NCBI GenBank assembly: GCA_964594175.1
Contig: CAZQLM010000017.1
Location: 1-17,221 of the forward strand
Length of the DNA stretch: 17,221 nt
Direction of reading: 5' to 3'
Origin: SZUA-1535 sp964594175
GTDB taxonomy: Archaea; Aenigmatarchaeota; Aenigmatarchaeia; Aenigmatarchaeales; SZUA-1535
This document shows positions 14,218 to 17,221 of the stretch, one piece after another. The number at the start of each line of letters is the position of its first letter. Positions within the stretch are counted from its first letter, which is position 1. The notes under the pieces were generated by a model that was given only the letters and a program-made list of their open reading frames with translations, made no database searches and had not been told where the DNA came from. The position numbers were made by a program, and so were the translations under genes.

Positions 14218-14889
14218 TTAATCTATTATCCTGATACCATTTTCCGTAATCTTCATTGAATGAATATCGTGAGAGTGGTCTGTTCTTCGCATTTTTTTGA
14301 TCTGTAGAGAGCGGTACATTCCCTGACCAGTACCTATGGTATGGATAACTATTACCCCGTCTACAACAAACTCTTCAACGCCAAAGCGTGAAATATGCGA
14401 AGAACCTTCGAGTATTTCTGCTGTGAGCAGAGAAGTGGCTCCTGTTTTCTTTAGTGCTATAACAAGTTTGTAAAGCTGTTTTCTTACGTCTGATGGCTTT
14501 TCGAAATAAAGTCCTAAAATTGAAGTGGAATCGAGCGCAACACGTGAGATATTGTTAGATTTTATTTTCTCCACTAAAGGAGAAATGATATCTGTAAGCT
14601 GAAACGGGTCTGTATACTCTATCAAGAACCTACCTTCATTTATGTATTTTTTCAAATCCCATCCGAATATAAGCGCGTCTTTTATAATGTCTTCTGGAAG
14701 CTCTTCTAATGTGATGAAAAGGCAATTTTCACCGTTCTTCAATCCTTCGAAAAGAAATTGTATGCAAAATATTGTTTTTCCTGCTCCGGCTGTTCCTGAA
14801 ACAAGCACAGTTGAACCTTTTATGAAACCTCCTTGAAGGAGTCTGTCTAATCCTGGAATACCTGTAGGTACTCTTTCAACAACTTCCAT
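14218..14889 (-). CDS. KaiC-like / RAD55-type RecA-superfamily ATPase
   Basis: This 223-aa single-domain KaiC-type ATPase begins with V-P-T-G-I-P-G-L-D-R-L-L-Q-G-G-F. Walker A is G-T-A-G-A-G-K-T (32-39), the catalytic Glu pair is E62-E63 in I-T-L-E-E, and Walker B is V-A-L-D-S-T-S with Asp120. The C-terminus shows the family G-V-I-V-I-H and the closing M-K-I-T-E-N-G-I. Such proteins are widespread in archaea; their roles are mostly unproven (signalling, regulation of motility or transcription). An in-frame TGA 15 bases upstream fixes the start at ATG 14889. An AGGTGAAGG at 14910-14902 is 12 bases away and probably upstream of the transcription start. It is divergent from the TrmB gene, so shared control is possible. 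Confidence 0.9.
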   Translation of the reverse strand: MEVVERVPTGIPGLDRLLQGGFIKGSTVLVSGTAGAGKTIFCIQFLFEGLKNGENCLFITLEELPEDIIKDALIFGWDLKKYINEGRFLIEYTDPFQLTDIISPLVEKIKSNNISRVALDSTSILGLYFEKPSDVRKQLYKLVIALKKTGATSLLTAEILEGSSHISRFGVEEFVVDGVIVIHTIGTGQGMYRSLQIKKMRRTDHSHDIHSMKITENGIRIID

Positions 14890-14910
14890 GAGTTTTTTAA
14901 GCCTTCACCT

Positions 14911-14920
14911 AAATATAAAC
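14911..14920 (-). promoter_or_regulatory. TATA-like promoter for the KaiC-like gene
   Basis: The minus strand reads GTTTATATTT, centred about 27 bases before the ATG at 14889, consistent with a leaderless mRNA. Confidence 0.45.
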
Positions 14921-14954
14921 TTTTTCTCGAAAATCCCCTACTGAAGAGTGATAA

Positions 14955-14964
14955 CTTTAAATAC
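14955..14964 (+). promoter_or_regulatory. TATA promoter for the TrmB-family gene
   Basis: CTTTAAATAC, within AACTTTAAATACT, matches the element before the RNA polymerase operon. Transcription should begin near 14985-14990, giving a leader of about 20-25 bases. The bases between TATA and ATG are strongly T-rich (14965-14998), and a GAGGTGATT ribosome site follows at 15000-15008. Confidence 0.5.
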
Positions 14965-15010
14965 TTTTTCTTTCATTTATTTTTTGTATTTTGTGTTTCG
15001 AGGTGATTGA

Positions 15011-15817
15011 ATGTTAGTCTCGGAAAAAGTAATGGATGCGCTTAAATCCATAGGATTGAACCTTTACGAAAGAAAGCTGTGGGTGGCTTTACTTTCTCGC
15101 GGAGTTTCTTCAGCGGGAGAGCTATCAGAAATAGCAAAAATACCGCGTTCAAGAGCTTACGACGTGCTGGAAAGTCTGGCAGAAAAAGGATTTGTCATAA
15201 TTCAGAATGCAAAGCCGTTGCGTTATGTTGCCGTAGAACCGAAAGAAGCTCTCGAAAGGGCGAAAAAGAGAATTCTTCAGCAGGCTCAGGAAATGGCATC
15301 AAAGCTCGATGCACTTAAAAACTCTGAAGTCGTGAAAGAGCTGGAAAGACTTTATAAAGAGGGTATAAGAGTTGTTGAACCTGGTGATTTGACAGGCTCT
15401 ATAAAGGGTAGGCACATTCTATATCAACAGCTTGAAATGCTTTTCAAAAATGCGAGAAAATATATTTCTATTTTTGCTCCGCCAGAAATGATAAAAGAAC
15501 TTCACGAGGCACATGGAACATTGCTTAAGAAACTAGCTTCTAAGGGTGTGGATATAAGATTTCTTACGCATAAACCTCTGGAAACAGAATTTTTAGAAAA
15601 GCTCAGAAAAATAGGTGAGGTAAGAAAAATTAATGCAAGTAAGGATAGATTAGGGAGGTTCTGTCTTATAGACGGAAAGCACATTATTGTAACGCTAACA
15701 GATCACAAAGCGCACCCTCTGCAGGATACGGCCCTCTGGGCTGGCTCTGAACATGCTGCGACAACGTTGGAACACATGTTTAACTCACTTTGGGAGAAAG
15801 CAGAGAAATTCGACTAA
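15011..15817 (+). CDS. TrmB-family transcriptional regulator
   Basis: This 268-aa protein has an N-terminal winged helix-turn-helix (about residues 5-75) with L-K-S-I-G-L-N-L-Y-E-R-K-L-W-V-A-L and the recognition-helix region I-P-R-S-R-A-Y-D-V-L-E-S-L. A basic coiled-coil follows (about 78-110), then a C-terminal TrmB-type domain with the closing A-L-W-A-G-S-E-H-A-A-T-T-L. Archaeal TrmB proteins regulate sugar and central-metabolism genes, and TrmBL2-type members act as chromatin proteins. The 268-aa length is nearer to TrmBL2-type proteins than to the longer sugar-binding TrmB, so the ligand cannot be told. A GAGGTGATT site at 15000 supports the ATG. Its TAA overlaps the stop of the convergent flavoprotein gene. 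Confidence 0.88.
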   Translation: MLVSEKVMDALKSIGLNLYERKLWVALLSRGVSSAGELSEIAKIPRSRAYDVLESLAEKGFVIIQNAKPLRYVAVEPKEALERAKKRILQQAQEMASKLDALKNSEVVKELERLYKEGIRVVEPGDLTGSIKGRHILYQQLEMLFKNARKYISIFAPPEMIKELHEAHGTLLKKLASKGVDIRFLTHKPLETEFLEKLRKIGEVRKINASKDRLGRFCLIDGKHIIVTLTDHKAHPLQDTALWAGSEHAATTLEHMFNSLWEKAEKFD

Positions 15818-16500
15818 CCCTTTTTACAAAGTTTTTCAATCACAGTTTTTTGGTCTGAGAAAATATATTTTTCGTAATTTATTTTTTCTGCTCCTTTTGC
15901 TTTGCAAATTCTGATTACATCTCTTACGAAAAAAGGCGAGCCACATATGTACGCCTCGAAATTTTTTAAAGATTTAAAGTTCTGTAGAGTTTTTGCAACG
16001 TCTTGTGTTATAAAAACTCTTATCCCTTTTTCTTTTACTTTTTCGATAAAAGTCTTGTAAGGGTATTCGCTTTCTCTACAACCATAAACAAGAATTACTT
16101 TCTTTGTATTATTCTCTTTTTCATTTTTTATAACGGATTCTATCATGGCTTTTATAGGAGCTATTCCGGTTCCGCTGCAAACAAAAATGATATCTCGCTC
16201 CAATGGGTGTCGAAGAACAAACTCTCCGAAAGGAGCGTAAATTTCGAGCTTTTCTCCTGGCTCCATTGAGCAAAGAACAGGAGATACTTTTCCTTGAGGC
16301 ACTTTTTTTATGCAGAACTCCAAATATCCGTTGCTAGGATAATTCGCTATGGAGTATGCTCTTCCTGCACCATTTGGAACGAGTACAGCAAACTGACCAG
16401 GAAGATAAGAAAAATTTTCAAGTTCTGGAAAGTGTATTTTGAGCACGTGAACATCTTTTGTATGTTTTTCGTTTTCTACAACTTCTCCTTTAAATGGCAT
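15814..16500 (-). CDS. FNR-type FAD/NAD(P)-binding oxidoreductase
   Basis: This 228-aa protein has the two-domain ferredoxin-NADP+ reductase fold. The FAD domain shows Y-L-P-G-Q-F near 32-37 and the R-A-Y-S motif at 47-50. The NAD(P) domain shows C-S-G-T-G-I-A-P (108-115), Y-G-C-R-E-S and C-G-S-P-F-F-V-R-D-V. There is no C-terminal iron-sulfur cysteine cluster, so it is not a PyrK-type subunit, and no ferredoxin domain is fused. It would transfer electrons between NAD(P)H and an unidentified partner. A TATA-like element about 27 bases upstream and the absence of a ribosome site suggest a leaderless transcript. Its TAG overlaps the TrmB TAA on the opposite strand. Confidence 0.88.
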   Translation of the reverse strand: MPFKGEVVENEKHTKDVHVLKIHFPELENFSYLPGQFAVLVPNGAGRAYSIANYPSNGYLEFCIKKVPQGKVSPVLCSMEPGEKLEIYAPFGEFVLRHPLERDIIFVCSGTGIAPIKAMIESVIKNEKENNTKKVILVYGCRESEYPYKTFIEKVKEKGIRVFITQDVAKTLQNFKSLKNFEAYICGSPFFVRDVIRICKAKGAEKINYEKYIFSDQKTVIEKLCKKG

Positions 16501-16520
16501 GGAAGGAGTATTTCAAGTTC

Positions 16521-16534
16521 TATATTTTTAAAAT
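16521..16534 (-). promoter_or_regulatory. TATA-like promoter for the FNR-type gene
   Basis: The minus strand reads ATTTTAAAAATATA, centred about 27 bases before the ATG at 16500. The sequence next to the ATG (CTCCTTCC) cannot act as a Shine-Dalgarno site, which favours a leaderless start. Confidence 0.4.
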
Positions 16535-16598
16535 TAACGATGTTTAGTTCGACAATAGTGGAAAATGATTCCCTCCTCGAAAAAAGATAATCTCACTT

Positions 16599-16615
16599 AT
16601 TCCGGAGAACGGAAT
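16599..16615. repeat. Perfect 6-bp inverted repeat (hairpin) in intergenic DNA
   Basis: ATTCCG, a five-base GAGAA loop and CGGAAT form a perfect hairpin. Flanking AGATAA (16585-16590) and TTATCT (16615-16620) can extend the structure across an asymmetric bulge. It lies in the 253-bp region between the flavoprotein and the last gene. Its role is unknown; it could be a structured RNA, a transcription-factor site or a remnant. Confidence 0.5.
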
Positions 16616-16625
16616 TATCTAGTCT

Positions 16626-16635
16626 ACCAATTGGT
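16626..16635. repeat. 10-bp perfect palindrome, possible operator
   Basis: ACCAATTGGT is a perfect palindrome about 70 bases upstream of the TATA element of the last gene. A dimeric regulator could bind it, but a single copy gives no proof. Confidence 0.3.
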
Positions 16636-16705
16636 TTAGTGCGGGTTGAACATGTTGTATCTTGGTTATTTTTTTGTTGTTTTGACACCCCTACAGTAAA
16701 AATAA

Positions 16706-16717
16706 ATTTATATATAA
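16706..16717 (+). promoter_or_regulatory. TATA promoter for the terminal hypothetical gene
   Basis: ATTTATATATAA, preceded by TAAAAATAA (TFB-element-like), predicts initiation near 16737-16740. The leader would be about 15 bases and include AGAGGTTGAT (16741-16750) as a ribosome site for the ATG at 16754. Confidence 0.55.
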
Positions 16718-16753
16718 GTTCGAGAGTGTAAAATATGTATAGAGGTTGATAGT

Positions 16754-17200
16754 ATGGAAGGAGGTGCGGTGGGAGGGAGAAAAATAAGTGAGATTGAAAG
16801 AATTCTAGAGTATAAATATGGAGTTAATGTTAGGCTTTACGAAGAAGGTAGTTATATTTGTGACGTATGGATACACACTAAACAACAACCCTTACTAGGT
16901 TTAGAGGAAGAAGTGGCAGAATATGCTGCGAAGAAATACGGTGGAAAATTTTCCATAAGTATTCTAAAGGTTGATATTAGCAAACCTGGTAAGCCTGAAT
17001 TTTCTGAAGTCAGGTATGCTTGGGGGACAACAATAAAAGCTAATAGCCAAGAAGAACTTGAAAAAAAGATTTTAGAGTTTAAACAAAAAATACCAGAACT
17101 AGAAGAGAAGTTCGAAGAAACATTTTGGTCAGTTGTAGAAAAACTTAGCGAAGAGTGTGAGCATTCGTTTGTTGAAGAGATATTAAATTCTTATGAGTGA
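16754..17200 (+). CDS. Hypothetical protein, 148 aa
   Basis: I do not recognise this family. The protein begins with a Gly-rich stretch (M-E-G-G-A-V-G-G) and has no membrane segment or signal peptide. A mixed alpha/beta part (about 10-95) includes I-C-D-V-W-I-H and a second strand region ending V-R-Y-A-W-G-T-T-I. The C-terminus is a Glu/Lys-rich helix that could be a coiled coil (about 98-148). It has two cysteines. Good promoter and ribosome signals support it as a real gene. GGAGGTG lies just inside the ATG and an in-frame GTG at 16769 is an alternative start, which would remove the Gly-rich head. No partner gene is visible before the window ends. Confidence 0.7.
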   Translation: MEGGAVGGRKISEIERILEYKYGVNVRLYEEGSYICDVWIHTKQQPLLGLEEEVAEYAAKKYGGKFSISILKVDISKPGKPEFSEVRYAWGTTIKANSQEELEKKILEFKQKIPELEEKFEETFWSVVEKLSEECEHSFVEEILNSYE

Positions 17201-17221
17201 TAAGGTTTATTAGGTTTACCT

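Noticed and set aside
14902..14910. AGGTGAAGG as ribosome site of the KaiC-like gene
   Set aside because: It is 12 bases from the ATG and contains an in-frame TGA. The TATA element places transcription initiation downstream of it, so it is probably not in the mRNA.
16580..16660. tRNA-like fold on the minus strand (D-loop-like T-T-G-G-T-A-G and an anticodon-like stem of A-T-T-C-C with G-G-A-A-T)
   Set aside because: No acceptor stem, no T-arm (no G-G-T-T-C-G-A-type loop), no pairing D stem, and an unsuitable base after the would-be anticodon. The resemblance comes from the palindrome and the hairpin.
1..17221. CRISPR arrays, insertion sequences, toxin-antitoxin or defence genes
   Set aside because: No spaced direct repeats, transposase motifs or recognisable defence domains were seen. 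Codon use and AT content look even across the window, so no recent insertion is evident.

Overview
The window is AT-rich archaeal chromosome. The clearest evidence is an archaeal RNA polymerase operon (rpoH, an unsplit rpoB, rpoA1, rpoA2, rpl30e and a two-KH NusA-like gene). Archaeal uS10, a KaiC/RAD55-type ATPase, a TrmB regulator and a PF04008 protein agree with it, as do TATA-type promoters with many apparently leaderless starts. The small genes, the divergent RNA polymerase catalytic motifs and the loss of rps12/rps7/elongation-factor genes from the usual nusA-rps10 interval suggest a DPANN-type or similarly reduced archaeon. That placement is inference and is not precise.

Layout. Positions 1-297 (minus strand) hold a chain of tiny, nearly all-hydrophobic membrane proteins (37 aa, 33 aa, and a third cut by the window edge). 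It is transcribed divergently from 331-5224 (plus strand), a tight run of six genes. Each of these has one N-terminal membrane segment and an exported domain, and cysteine content rises from 2 to more than 20 along the run. The small members resemble archaeal pilin-like (pseudopilin-like) proteins. I read this as an uncharacterised surface or appendage gene cluster. The two transcription units are separated by only 33 bp, and their predicted promoters cross.

Positions 5304-5792 encode a PF04008 adenosine-specific-kinase-type protein with its own leaderless promoter. The RNA polymerase operon follows at 5861-13712: rpoH (TTG start), rpoB, rpoA1, rpoA2, rpl30e and the NusA-like gene, with gaps or overlaps of only a few bases. 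uS10 (13807-14127) has a separate promoter. The polymerase subunits keep their catalytic residues, but the bridge helix of RpoA1 and one position near the fork-loop region of RpoB differ from the motifs I know.

The right side carries a KaiC-like ATPase (minus) divergent from a TrmB-family regulator (plus). The TrmB stop codon overlaps that of a convergent ferredoxin-NAD(P)+-reductase-type flavoprotein (minus). A 253-bp intergenic region with a hairpin, a palindrome and two predicted promoters follows, then an unrecognised 148-aa protein. No CRISPR array, insertion sequence, rRNA or convincing tRNA was seen, and no gene-free stretch exceeds 300 bases.
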